The position numbers and the translations under genes are program-made. A DNA stretch of 64,000 nucleotides from CAWBBA01 sp963741625 (GTDB lineage Bacteria; Desulfobacterota; Desulfomonilia; Desulfomonilales; Desulfomonilaceae): NCBI GenBank assembly GCA_963741625.1, contig CAVUIT010000012.1, positions 806,001 to 870,000 on the forward strand, in the 5' to 3' direction. Under the pieces are notes generated by a model, which searched no databases, was not told where the DNA came from, and worked only from the letters and a program-made list of their open reading frames with translations. This document shows, one piece after another, positions 19,346 to 28,133 of this stretch (positions are counted from its first letter, which is position 1; each line of letters starts with the position of its first letter).

Positions 19346-20671
19346 TCACACTCCTGCATCCCGGGTGACGACCAATGACAGATGTTCCACTCGGATTACT
19401 CGGACCCTTTCACCCTTCGGGATGTGTCTGTCTGCACGGGCATTCCAGTATTCGCCGTGCACAGCGACCTTTCCTTCATTGTCCAACTCGGTCAGCGCCA
19501 CGCCAACCTCTCCGACAAGGCCCTGCTCTCCTGTTCTAGGTTTTTTGAGCCACGCTCTGACTACAAGTCCGAGCGCGAAGATAAAAAAGGCTGACACAAC
19601 CGTCACCGTGGGCACAATTACCGTCCACGATACCCGCATGGCCGCTTCTTCCGTCTCGAAGAGCATTACGGAACCAAGCGTAAGACTGACGATGGCTCCC
19701 ACGGAGAGGAGCCCGTATGACGCTATTTTCAGCTCCATGATGAAGAGAATGACTGATAGGATTATGAGCAGTATCCCCACGTAGCTCACTGGAAGGACTT
19801 GTAGGGCAAAGAAGGAGAGCAAAAGACAAATGCCGCCTGCGACACCGGGAAAGATCATGCCAGGATGATACAATTCCATCATGATGCCGAGCCCGCCAAT
19901 CATCATGAGGATATAAGCGACATTGGGATTGGCAATGACGTCGAGAATCTTGAATCGGAGCCCGGGAACTATTCTTTCTACTCGCGCGCCCTTTGTCTTG
20001 AAAACTAGAGTACCTCCTTCTTTTTCAATCTTCCGGCCGTCTAACTTTTCGAGAAGATCAGGCACGGAATCGGCAATCAGGTCGATTACGTTGTTCTCCA
20101 GAGCTTCTTTGTCGGTTATTGAAACACTTTCCCGAATAGCTTTCTCTGCCCATGCTGCATTGCGCCCTTTCTTGGCCACTATCCCACGCATATAAGCGGT
20201 CAAGTCGTTCACGACCTTTTCCGACATGACGGGGTTGATCTGCTCGCCTCCTCCACCCACTGGGTGTGCTGCTCCGATATTTGTGCCGGGAGCCATCGCT
20301 GCCACATCAGCGCCCATCGTGATCAATGCACCGGCTGAAGTGGCTGAAGAGCCGCTGGGAGCCACATACACAACAATGGGCACCTTGGCATTCATCATGT
20401 CCTTGATAATCGTTTTCGTCGTGGTGACCACCCCTCCCGGCGTGTCCATACGAATGATCACGCAGGCCGCATTGTTCTCTTTGGCTTTTTCAATCCCCTT
20501 TATTATGTAATCCGACAGAGCAGGATTTATGGTGCCATCCACGTCGAGCAGGTATACCACGGGACGGCCGACATCCTTTTCAGCCCCGAAAAGGGTTTGC
20601 GGTCCGTAAGAAAGAAGCAGTAACCCGCACAGGAAGAGGAAGGAAAATACAGTGAGTCTCTTTGCGTTCAT
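19346..20671 (-). CDS. NfeD/ClpP-class membrane serine protease
   Basis: A 441-residue long-form NfeD protein. It has an N-terminal membrane anchor or signal, a ClpP/SppA-like protease domain (VYLLDVDGTINPALSDYI, RMDTPGGVVTTTKTIIKDM, and the serine region APSGSSATSAGALITMGAD near residue 106, with a downstream lysine expected for a Ser-Lys dyad). A block of membrane helices follows (about residues 240-380), then the C-terminal OB-fold NfeD domain (GLVGEVGVALTELDNEGKVA, VRVIRVEHLSLVV). Such proteases work with slipins. The start ATG overlaps the end of the CoaBC-UDG gene by four bases, indicating translational coupling. Confidence 0.92.
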   Translation of the reverse strand: MNAKRLTVFSFLFLCGLLLLSYGPQTLFGAEKDVGRPVVYLLDVDGTINPALSDYIIKGIEKAKENNAACVIIRMDTPGGVVTTTKTIIKDMMNAKVPIVVYVAPSGSSATSAGALITMGADVAAMAPGTNIGAAHPVGGGGEQINPVMSEKVVNDLTAYMRGIVAKKGRNAAWAEKAIRESVSITDKEALENNVIDLIADSVPDLLEKLDGRKIEKEGGTLVFKTKGARVERIVPGLRFKILDVIANPNVAYILMMIGGLGIMMELYHPGMIFPGVAGGICLLLSFFALQVLPVSYVGILLIILSVILFIMELKIASYGLLSVGAIVSLTLGSVMLFETEEAAMRVSWTVIVPTVTVVSAFFIFALGLVVRAWLKKPRTGEQGLVGEVGVALTELDNEGKVAVHGEYWNARADRHIPKGERVRVIRVEHLSLVVTRDAGV

Positions 20672-22570
20672 AGGTTGTCTCCAGAGCCCGAGTCCGGGCG
20701 GTCCAGGAGGGCCATTACCTTCTGGAGGTCGGCCCAGGCTTCGGCTTTATGGCGCTTGTCCGGCTCTGCCCTCAGAAGAAAGGAAGGATGGTAAGTCGGC
20801 ATTACAGGTATTCCGTTCCTGTCTCGAAATTCTCCTCTGAGATTCGAGATCGAATCCTTTGTGTCCAGCAAGGCGCAGGCAGCCACTCTTCCGAGCGCCA
20901 CTATGACTTTCGGCGCGACCGCGGCAATCTGACCTTCAAGGAAAGGCAAGCAGGTACGGATTTCCAAGGGCTCAGGGTTTCTGTTTTCCGGAGGGCGACA
21001 TTTCACAATATTGGCTATATAGACATCTGCACGCTCCAGGCCCATTGCCTGAATCATTCTGGTCAACAACTGCCCGGCTCGTCCGACGAACGGCCTCCCC
21101 TGGCGATCTTCATCCGCGCCCGGTCCTTCGCCGATGAACATCAATCGAGCGTGTGAATTTCCTTCTCCGAAGACGATACTGTGCCTTGTCCTGTGAAGCG
21201 GGCACCGGGTACATTCTCCAAGTTCAGTTCGCACCGCTTCCAGAGGAGATAGTTCGATTCTGTTCTCCTGCACGCGCGGGAGCAGCACCTCTTGGAACCC
21301 AAGGTTCACCTGGTATTCCAGGTAATTCCGGGCTTGCTCCATCCAATTTTGGGATTCGTCTGTCATGCCGAGGTGGTCGACTCCTCTCCGGAGATGCTTT
21401 ACGCGGTCCAGTATCGAATCGGCCACGCGATCCTTGGACATAATGTCCATCTGCTCTTCCTCCCCTGATCGGTGGAGGAATCGCACTATATTGGTATCGT
21501 AATCGAACCCCGCGCCTGGCTTGCTCACGTCATTGAGCACCAGCATATCCAGATTTTTCTTCTTGAGCTTTGCCCTACCGTTCTCCAAAACGTCGTTGGT
21601 TTCGGCTGCAAAGCCCACCAGAATCTGGTCTTTCCGCTTGATCCGACCTAGTTCACGCAGGATGTCGGGATTCTTCACCAGCCGGATCGAAGATTCCATC
21701 TTCTCCTTTTTCACCTTCCCAGCCTCCGTCAAAGCAGGCCGGAAATCAGCCACCGCCGCGGCCTTTATCACGACATCAATCTCCGGGAAGGCTCCGAGAA
21801 CCTGATCGTGCATTTCCACAGCAGTCCGCACGCTAACATGTTTGACCCCCGCTGGTGGAGGAACTTTCAAGGGCCCGGTGACCAGAGTTACCGACGCCCC
21901 ACGAGCAACAGCCCTTGCTGCCACCGCTACCCCCATCTTACCCGATGATTTGTTGGTGAGGAATCGAACCGAGTCCAGAGGCTCCTCTGTGGGACCGGCC
22001 GTGACGAGTATCCTTTCGCCCTCGAGGTCTTTGGGGCCTAGGAGTCGCTGGACGCTGTCGGCAATCGCTTCGGGTTCCGGCATTCTCCCTTCGCCTTCCC
22101 AACCGCACGCGAGGAATCCTGATGCCGGCTGCATCATGTGATAGCCCAACTGAACCAGTTTATCTATATTGCCTTGGACAATCGGATTGTAATACATGTT
22201 CACGTTCATGGATGGGCATAGGAGCACAGGGCATTTTACGGCCATCAGCACGGTGGTGAGCATATCGTCTGCTATGCCGGAGGCTATTTTGCCGATGATA
22301 TTCGCGGTGGCTGGAGCGACAACTGCTATGTCCGCCGTGTCGGCCAGGGAGATGTGCTCGACTGAAGGGCGGTACCGATCTCCCCACATATCGTCGAAAA
22401 CAGGATTTCCGCTGAGTGTGGCCAGGGTCAGCGGCGTGATGAAGCGTGTGGCGGCCTGAGTCATAACAATATGAACATTGAAGCCTGCCCGAGTGAAAAG
22501 GCGCACCAGCAGAGGGGTCTTGTACGCTGCTATCCCGCCGCTAATACCGAAAAGAAACAGAGGCGCTCAT
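20668..22570 (-). CDS. coaBC: CoaBC fused to family 4 uracil-DNA glycosylase (N-terminal frameshift)
   Basis: A single frame from 22506 gives 612 residues with three parts. CoaC (phosphopantothenoylcysteine decarboxylase) shows the HISLADTADIAVVAPATANI histidine region and the ACGWEGEGRM flap. CoaB (ligase) shows ILVTAGPTEEPLDSVRFLTN, SSGKMGVAVA and AAVADFRP. From about residue 430 a family 4 UDG follows, with Fe-S cysteines in CTRCP, VKCRPPENRNP and TCLPFLEGQI, and the motifs GEGPGADEDRQGRPFVGRAG and HPSFLLR. The missing CoaC start (LFLFGISGGIAAYKTPLLVR) is encoded upstream in this frame. It joins an ATG at 22570 (MSA) only if one extra base near 22560 is removed; otherwise a CTG start is needed. 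CoaBC is a coenzyme A enzyme and normally essential, so the shift may be a sequence error. Confidence 0.88.
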
Positions 22571-22853
22571 CGTTCAATCCTTATACGTCGGCAGTGACAC
22601 TTTTCTTGCTGCTTGCACGACCTTTGGGCATTCCAAATCATCCTGACACCTTCAGGCTGGCTAATCAAGCTATTCAGCATGCCATTTGGAGTGTCCTCTA
22701 AGCTTGTATAACAACAGCTTGGGCGGCTGTCAACGGCGACAGTCGCGGGCTTCCTTTACGCTACTGCCCTGTTGACACAGGTCCGCTGCAAGTGTAATGA
22801 ATATTGAACAGAGTCGGAAAGACCAGCTGGCAGCTTGAGCCGCCGCTCCATGT
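22571..22853. other. Intergenic region between coaBC and tRNA-Arg
   Basis: This region separates the divergent coaBC-UDG and tRNA-Arg genes. Apart from the candidate tRNA promoter at 22772-22800 I see nothing further. Confidence 0.4.
22772..22800 (+). promoter_or_regulatory. Candidate sigma-70 promoter of tRNA-Arg
   Basis: TTGACA at 22772-22777 and TAATGA at 22795-22800 are separated by 17 bases, and the -10 lies about 54 bases before the tRNA. The -35 is a perfect consensus and the -10 matches less well. Confidence 0.5.
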
Positions 22854-22936
<83 letters not shown>

Positions 22937-22938
22937 CC

Positions 22939-22972
22939 AAGAGGTTAACCTAAGTCAGGTTAGCCTCTTTTT
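22939..22972 (+). terminator. Intrinsic terminator after tRNA-Arg
   Basis: AAGAGGTTAACCT and AGGTTAGCCTCTT form a long stem with a short loop, followed by TTTTTTAT. This is the classic form and position for ending the tRNA transcript. Confidence 0.8.
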
Positions 22973-23321
22973 TATGAGGGATAACTCAGGGATAACCTGA
23001 GTGCGGGAAGATGTCTTTTATGGCATCAAAGAGGGGGGCCTGTTCGACGATTTTGGTGTGTTCCCGGAACCAGCGGCCCGTCTCAGGGGGCTATCGGAGA
23101 CTGGAATTCATTGCGACCGTTTGTCCTACCGTTTTTGCGACCATTCATCAATGGCATTTGTTGAACAGACGGTATCATGGTCGTCTTGCCGGAATTCTTT
23201 TCACCTTCAAAACTGGTCCATGGGAGTGTGTTTACATTCCTAATCGGACGGGAAAAAAAGAAGGCCATCTTCCAAAAGATGACCTCCGGTCTTAGAGAAT
23301 TGAGTAGGGTAGAGAGCAAGA
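22973..23321. other. Left end of the element, no gene
   Basis: After the tRNA terminator this region holds the 20-bp repeat and no convincing gene. Overlapping short frames around 23001-23319 contradict each other and lack family features. Confidence 0.4.
22987..23006 (+). repeat. 20-bp direct repeat near element left end
   Basis: CAGGGATAACCTGAGTGCGG is identical to 45130-45149 near the right end, in the same orientation. About ten more bases upstream match with three differences. Here the block also forms a palindrome (ACTCAGG and CCTGAGT around GATAA). It may be an arm-type binding site for the integrase or an excisionase. Confidence 0.55.
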
Positions 23322-24377
23322 TTATCTGTGGCGTCCGCCGCCGCCACCCATGCCGCCACCGAAGCGAGCGCCGCTGAAGCCTCCTGAACGGGCAAAACCA
23401 CTAAACTGCCTACCTCCGAAACTACCACTACGGAACGTATTCGGACTTGAGAAGCTTCGTGAACGAAACGCATTTGCAGATCCAGAACGGAACGTATTCG
23501 GACTTGAGAAAGTTCGCGAGCGAAACGCGTTCGTAGGTCCTGAACCGAATCTATTGGTATTGAATCGGTTTACATTGAATGGAGAAATATTGGAGCGATT
23601 GGTTGTGAAACTCCTGGGGGCTCCAGCCCTATTGAACGAAGAAATATTGGCACGATTAGTGACAAAATTCCTGTTCCTTCCAGCCCCTACGAAGTTATTG
23701 AATGTATTGGAGTTCCAGGCTCTCTTGCCATGATGACCACCCTGCCACCACCACGCTTGATGGCCACGATGCCACCACCATGGATGGAATCTGTTCCATA
23801 CTCCGATATTATAAAAGAATATCGGTATTCCTCCATACCAATACGTATCATATCCATAATCTGGCAAGTATGCCCAATCCCCGTATTCCGGCGCTACTTC
23901 CTCCGTGACAACGTAACTCGGGCTCTGGGAATAAGCCGTGCGAGGAGGACGCAAATCGGTTTGGATCTGCGGTCCGTAAACCCATGTGTTGTCGGCAAGC
24001 TGCGCCCAATCATTTGATGTCCACACGCCGGTAATATTCAGTTGCTCTCCCATATTGGCGCACCCGATCACATCGTAGTACACACCTGGTCCACTCCTGA
24101 TTCGAAGGCAATTCTCAGGCTGATCCACTCCGACGACAGTGGCAACTCCGCCTTTTGGCTGAGGAGTCTGCGGACCTCCCCCGCCGGGCTGACTCTGATT
24201 AACCGAGGCCGGTGGGGCTGGAGGCTGGCTCGCGATTTGACCCTGCTGCCCAGCCGCATAGTCTTGTGCACCCGGCACCTGACTGGATTGAGTATTCTGG
24301 GCCATCGTCAGATGCGGTATACTTGCAACTAGCGCCAATGCGATCACAATCGCAAGGGCATATTTTCGCTTTGTCAT
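23322..24377 (-). CDS. Exported SH3-domain protein with aromatic and Ser/Phe repeats
   Basis: About 351 residues from the ATG at 24377, chosen for its GAGAGG site and clean signal peptide (MTKRKYALAIVIALALVASI). After a Gln/Pro-rich linker comes a bacterial SH3 domain (VVGVDQPENCLRIRSGPGVY, GCANMGEQLNITGVW, WAQLADNTWVYGPQIQTDL). A dense Tyr/Trp/His segment follows (FHPWWWHRGHQAWWWQGGHH), then repeats of the type NTFRSGSANAFRSRSFSSP and a Gly-rich end. It probably works in the periplasm or at the surface, where SH3b domains bind cell wall. The repeats make the gene prone to length variation. Confidence 0.8.
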   Translation of the reverse strand: MTKRKYALAIVIALALVASIPHLTMAQNTQSSQVPGAQDYAAGQQGQIASQPPAPPASVNQSQPGGGGPQTPQPKGGVATVVGVDQPENCLRIRSGPGVYYDVIGCANMGEQLNITGVWTSNDWAQLADNTWVYGPQIQTDLRPPRTAYSQSPSYVVTEEVAPEYGDWAYLPDYGYDTYWYGGIPIFFYNIGVWNRFHPWWWHRGHQAWWWQGGHHGKRAWNSNTFNNFVGAGRNRNFVTNRANISSFNRAGAPRSFTTNRSNISPFNVNRFNTNRFGSGPTNAFRSRTFSSPNTFRSGSANAFRSRSFSSPNTFRSGSFGGRQFSGFARSGGFSGARFGGGMGGGGGRHR

Positions 24378-24705
24378 TTTCAACCTCTCCCTCGTCTTGG
24401 TTTCCAAGTCAGAGAAGGCGCCATCCGGAATGCCAACACGTTCCCACTCTCCTTGGTTTTCTGTTAAAGTTATACGGATTCCCTCGGCATTTGTTGAAGG
24501 ATCGCTGATGTTTTTTGTGCGCGGTCTTATTTCGTCATCTCATATTGATGTACGATCAGATAGGCCGTCAAATGTTCCCGCGGCCCCGAGGCTGTGAAGT
24601 CACGATCTTCGGTTGCGGCTATTACTTCAGAAGATTTCCCGTATTAAATTTGGTGTATCGAGGCCGGTGTGTCCGGTCTCGTTATGCAGAAAGGAGACGA
24701 GTGCC
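24378..24705. other. Divergent intergenic region
   Basis: It lies between the SH3 protein and the DinB gene and contains both leaders. No RNA gene or repeat is visible. Confidence 0.3.
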
Positions 24706-25257
24706 ATGCAGACAACAGAGGCAACCCAATTATTCGACATTATTCGCAAAAATGCCGCCGAATTCAGGCGGCTCTGCGAAGGACTCGACGAGGAGACCGC
24801 TTCTCGCGCTCCTGAAGGAAGATGGTCGCCAAAGGAAATCATATCGCACCTGTGCGGCCCCGAGGGGATAGGCATGATGCCGACTTTTCGCGCCTTCATC
24901 GAGGAGGATACTCCCCGACTGGACATCGACGTCGCAAATGCGTTCTTCTCCGAGGCGTGTGCCCGCATGACTTTGGATGAGCTTCTTGCCGAGTTTGAAC
25001 GAGAATACGGCAGCATCGCTGCATTTGTGGCAGGTCTGTCCGAGGAACAGCTCAGCCGGAAGGCGCACATTTCGATGCTCAAGGAGAGCCCGTTAGGTGA
25101 GTATCCGACCTTGGCCGGATGGATTCGGGGAATAGGTGAGTACCATCTTGGTATGCACATCGATCACATGCGGGAGATCTTGGATGCTCTTGGAGTCGCT
25201 CCAAGGCCCTACAGAGCCCCGGAGTCGCTGGAGTCTCAACGTTTGCATGCTGATTGA
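24706..25257 (+). CDS. DinB family protein
   Basis: A 183-residue DinB-like four-helix-bundle protein. The ATG follows AAAGGAG at the right distance, so longer frames are rejected. The start resembles the family (FDIIRKNAAEFRRLCEGLDE, GRWSPKEIISHLCGPEG). The metal-binding histidines are plausible in SHLCG and in EYHLGMHIDHMREILDAL near the C-terminus. DinB-like proteins include thiol-dependent transferases and many uncharacterised stress proteins; the substrate is unknown. The gene stands alone. Confidence 0.85.
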   Translation: MQTTEATQLFDIIRKNAAEFRRLCEGLDEETASRAPEGRWSPKEIISHLCGPEGIGMMPTFRAFIEEDTPRLDIDVANAFFSEACARMTLDELLAEFEREYGSIAAFVAGLSEEQLSRKAHISMLKESPLGEYPTLAGWIRGIGEYHLGMHIDHMREILDALGVAPRPYRAPESLESQRLHAD

Positions 25258-25930
25258 TAGGCTGCTCCGAAGGCGGAGACTCCTCATTCTCTTTATTTGA
25301 AGTCGAACCGGTATGCCAGGTCACGTAAGGCTTCCGGAAATGAATTGATTCATTGATGGGCGGGAAAACGGGTCCGCTCTACCGAACAGGGGCCATCAGG
25401 ACCGGCATCTGAACCTGTGTCAAAACCCTCGATTACAGTAGGCCGAAATTATGCGGCGCTCTTGCCATTCCGGTGATCTTCTAGGTCTTGATCGGTCACT
25501 CAGCTGCTCCTCCGACCCCAATGGCCTGCCCCCGTATCATGCACCACTTGTTAAGTTATAGGCATCGTACGTGCCCTCCTGGGATAGGGAAAGGATATCC
25601 CTGTGTAGTACGGAAGATCCACGCAGTGGTTATGGCCTCATGGGGGGAGGAGGGGGCTTAAGGGGCGGGTCAAGAAAGAATATGTGCGGGTCCTCCCTAA
25701 GCCGTTTTCACATGGCCTCCAAATTTTCCCAAAACTTCGCCCCTGCCTATCGGCGGATTCTCTTCCAGCCTGCTGCTTTACACTTGCTTCACTCTTAAAA
25801 TTGAAATTTGAGGGGCAGTCACTTGTTCAGCATCGAATTTTTCCACAAGCCCTGTGCCAAGTGCCGGCGATGGCCAGGGGGGAGGGGCAGAAAGAAATTA
25901 GCTGAAGACTGGTCTTTAGCTTTACGCCTA
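25258..25930. other. Gene-free region with repeat family A fragment
   Basis: No gene is supported. It contains family A copy 2 at 25523-25629. Short frames across it overlap in several phases and have no family signature. Confidence 0.45.
25523..25629 (+). repeat. Dispersed repeat family A, copy 2 (partial)
   Basis: It shares GGCCTGCCCCC, a ATGCACCA(C/T)TTGTTAAGTTA block and a CCTCC(C/T)GGGATAGGG block in the same order and spacing as 169-280. The right half seen in copies 1 and 3 is absent here. Confidence 0.55.
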
Positions 25931-26656
25931 TCATCCGGTGTCACGCTTTGAGGCTTCGAGGGCCATTTTCACAAGGACAGATGACAGCGTTAATCGTCTG
26001 TCCAATTTCCCCTGGGGATCCAAGGAGCAGTCCACGGTTATCTTAAGATCTATTCCGAGGTCCCATTTAACAACTTGAGATACTTGACAGACGAGAATAT
26101 CATCCACGTATCCGTCCCAAACCCCTTGTTTGATCCCGTCTTCCAATACCGGAACGCGGTTGAAATATCCTATTAGTTGGTGGCTATGGTCGAGCAACTT
26201 CCAGCCATAATTCGTTAATCGCACGGTCCCAATTCTCGAGTTACTGACGGAGTCGAGAACGGGGTAGTCGTGAATCTCCGACGTCGGCCCGAATTCCCTG
26301 GGGCGGTCAACTTTCAGGATTTGGGTCCGCCTAGATTTACCCGTGTACACCCGAATCCTAGGACCCAGGAAGCCGAGCAGGATTGCCCAAAGGATTTTGC
26401 TACCCGAGGTATCAAGAATATCGCATCTTCCACGAGCTATCTGGATAGGGCCGGCTCGAACAATATAGATTGAGTGTTCAAATGGGTTGCCAGTCTGCAC
26501 AGTCAAGAATCTCACTCCGATTCGCCAAGTTGTCAAGATTTGACCTGAATTATGCTCGTTCCGGGGGACCCTTGCGGCCGGGCAGTCGTGATGGATCACC
26601 GACAGTTTCTTGACTCCAAATGCCCGAAATTTACCTTTCGGAAACAGCCGCGGCAA
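25931..26656 (-). CDS. Protein of unknown function, possibly scramblase/LURP-one-like fold
   Basis: I do not recognise this 241-residue protein with confidence. The pattern of repeated short strands (HSIYIVRAGPIQIARGRCDI, YPVLDSVSNSRIGTVRLTNY, WKLLDHSHQLIGYFNRVPVL) resembles the twelve-strand fold of phospholipid scramblase and LURP-one relatives. One hydrophobic stretch (KILWAILLGFLGP) interrupts it. There is no signal peptide. The ribosome binding site is weak and the start uncertain. It sits between two family A repeats. Confidence 0.6.
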   Translation of the reverse strand: MPRLFPKGKFRAFGVKKLSVIHHDCPAARVPRNEHNSGQILTTWRIGVRFLTVQTGNPFEHSIYIVRAGPIQIARGRCDILDTSGSKILWAILLGFLGPRIRVYTGKSRRTQILKVDRPREFGPTSEIHDYPVLDSVSNSRIGTVRLTNYGWKLLDHSHQLIGYFNRVPVLEDGIKQGVWDGYVDDILVCQVSQVVKWDLGIDLKITVDCSLDPQGKLDRRLTLSSVLVKMALEASKRDTG

Positions 26657-27189
26657 GGATTTTCTCGGGTAGTGCTTAGGACATCTTACTTTCTGGCTTC
26701 CTGTTCCGGTTGCAATTTGGCGTTTCGGCTGGCCCTATGCCTTGACCCACCTCTCAGGCCGAACTTGGAAATTTGCGGCGATTCCATTAGACGGCATGAG
26801 GTCCTGAATCAAGTTTCGTTGGAACTTATAGGTTCCGCCCGATACCCAGAGGGAGGGGGGTTTGGCGCTTAATGCCTCAAATATCCGTAGGGGGCCCCAT
26901 AGTGAGGTTCATAAGTATGCCGAGTCGCTTTTCGCCAGTTCTCGGCGGCACCCGCGGCAATGCTCACAGCGTGGATCCGCCATACGACGCAGGGCCATCT
27001 TTTCCCTATCCCAGGAGGTCAAGGGACTATAGGAGATAATCCTTGGGTTGTTCTATCAAGAGGCCGCTTTCAGGACTTCTTTAGCCCCTAGTCTCCATGA
27101 CCTTCACGTACAGCCTTGGTTCTAGTTCCAATATGCCAAAACATAAAGGGGTTACCACGGAAACCTGGCTGAAATGCAACTGATGGCCC
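26657..27189. other. Gene-free region with repeat family A
   Basis: Apart from the family A copy at 26841-27020, nothing is recognisable. Frames on the plus strand are not supported. Confidence 0.4.
26841..27020 (-). repeat. Dispersed repeat family A, copy 3
   Basis: The reverse complement matches about 222-399 closely. Identical blocks include GAACTGGCGAAAAGCGACTC and the end segment GATATTTGAGGCATTAAGCG and beyond. It is inverted relative to copies 1 and 2. Confidence 0.6.
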
Positions 27190-27960
27190 CTAGCGCCTGT
27201 TGCGAGCCTCCCACCATGCAAGAATCTCCTGCAAGGCTCCTGAGCGATAGATATCCTGAAGGGCCTTCATCGCCTCCTCATCAAACCAGGACGGCAGGCC
27301 GGGGGCAGCCTCGGTTGCCGAGGTTGAAAGTGATGCTTCTCTGTCACCGACAACGCCATCTTGGGACGGGGCAATTGGTGCAACGACTCTCTTTTTTCCC
27401 ATGTCGTCATTATAGAAGTGATCTGATTTAAGAATTGACAGCAATTCAACGAATGTCTTAAGAACCTTTCTATCGTCATCCGAAATATCAGTTATCTCGA
27501 ATCCAGCGGTGGCGTATTTCGTGGTCTTACCTCTGACCTTCGCCCACTGGCATTTGGCCACCATAAGCACAGGATCAGCCTCCATGAAAATGTCCACGGG
27601 AAGTTGAAATGTCCTTTCGCCGCCCACGCTGCAATTTATCCCAGCCACCCTTATACCTGTTTCGGAAATGTCCCTTAGCAGACCTATAGAAGACGTGGCA
27701 ATGTCGTAAACGATTAGCTCAAAGGGCAAGAGAACTCTTCGATTCCTGGATTGGTTAATGCCAGCAATTGCTTTCTTGTAGGAAGGATATCTGTCAGCAA
27801 GTTCGGACTCAGTGACGGCATTTGCTGCTACTAGTCTTTTGAAAAGCTTCTCGACCCGATGAAGAGCGATTTTGTACTTCTCCTGCAGCTCCTCCTGAGT
27901 AATCCCCGATCTGATGTCTCTGACTACTTGTGTGGCGCTTATTTTTCTTTTCCGCCTCAC
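27190..27960 (-). CDS. PilZ-like protein with N-terminal HTH-like domain
   Basis: A 256-residue protein. Residues about 5-58 carry the same domain as the 18.5, 30.8 and 31.3 kb proteins (VVRDIRSGITQEELQEKYKI). A segment with PilZ character follows (NQSRNRRVLLPFELIVYDIA, LLRDISETGIRVAGI, TAGFEITDISDDDR). PilZ domains bind cyclic di-GMP through an RxxxR and a D/NxSxxG motif; here SRNRR and DISETG fit. The C-terminus (GLPSWFDEEAMKALQDIYRS) has no match I know. A GTG start is used and its ribosome binding site is weak. This is plausibly a c-di-GMP receptor coupled to a DNA- or protein-binding domain. Confidence 0.75.
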   Translation of the reverse strand: MRRKRKISATQVVRDIRSGITQEELQEKYKIALHRVEKLFKRLVAANAVTESELADRYPSYKKAIAGINQSRNRRVLLPFELIVYDIATSSIGLLRDISETGIRVAGINCSVGGERTFQLPVDIFMEADPVLMVAKCQWAKVRGKTTKYATAGFEITDISDDDRKVLKTFVELLSILKSDHFYNDDMGKKRVVAPIAPSQDGVVGDREASLSTSATEAAPGLPSWFDEEAMKALQDIYRSGALQEILAWWEARNRR

Positions 27961-28133
27961 GGAGGACCCTGCCTTTCTCAGTGCCTTCTGCCATCCACTG
28001 GGAGATGTCTCTCCCTAGCAATCAAAAGAAGTCTTTTCTCCAGTCAGGTTTTTGATGAAGCTGCCTCAATGGGGGATGGGGCAGTTTAGTGCCGTGTGGG
28101 GAGCCCCGGCTGAAATGCCCCTTCGGCATATGT

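Noticed and set aside
23400..23540. Possible CRISPR-like repeats
   Set aside because: The repeats are in frame within the SH3 protein (FRS-type peptide repeats), differ from each other and lack spacers of even size.
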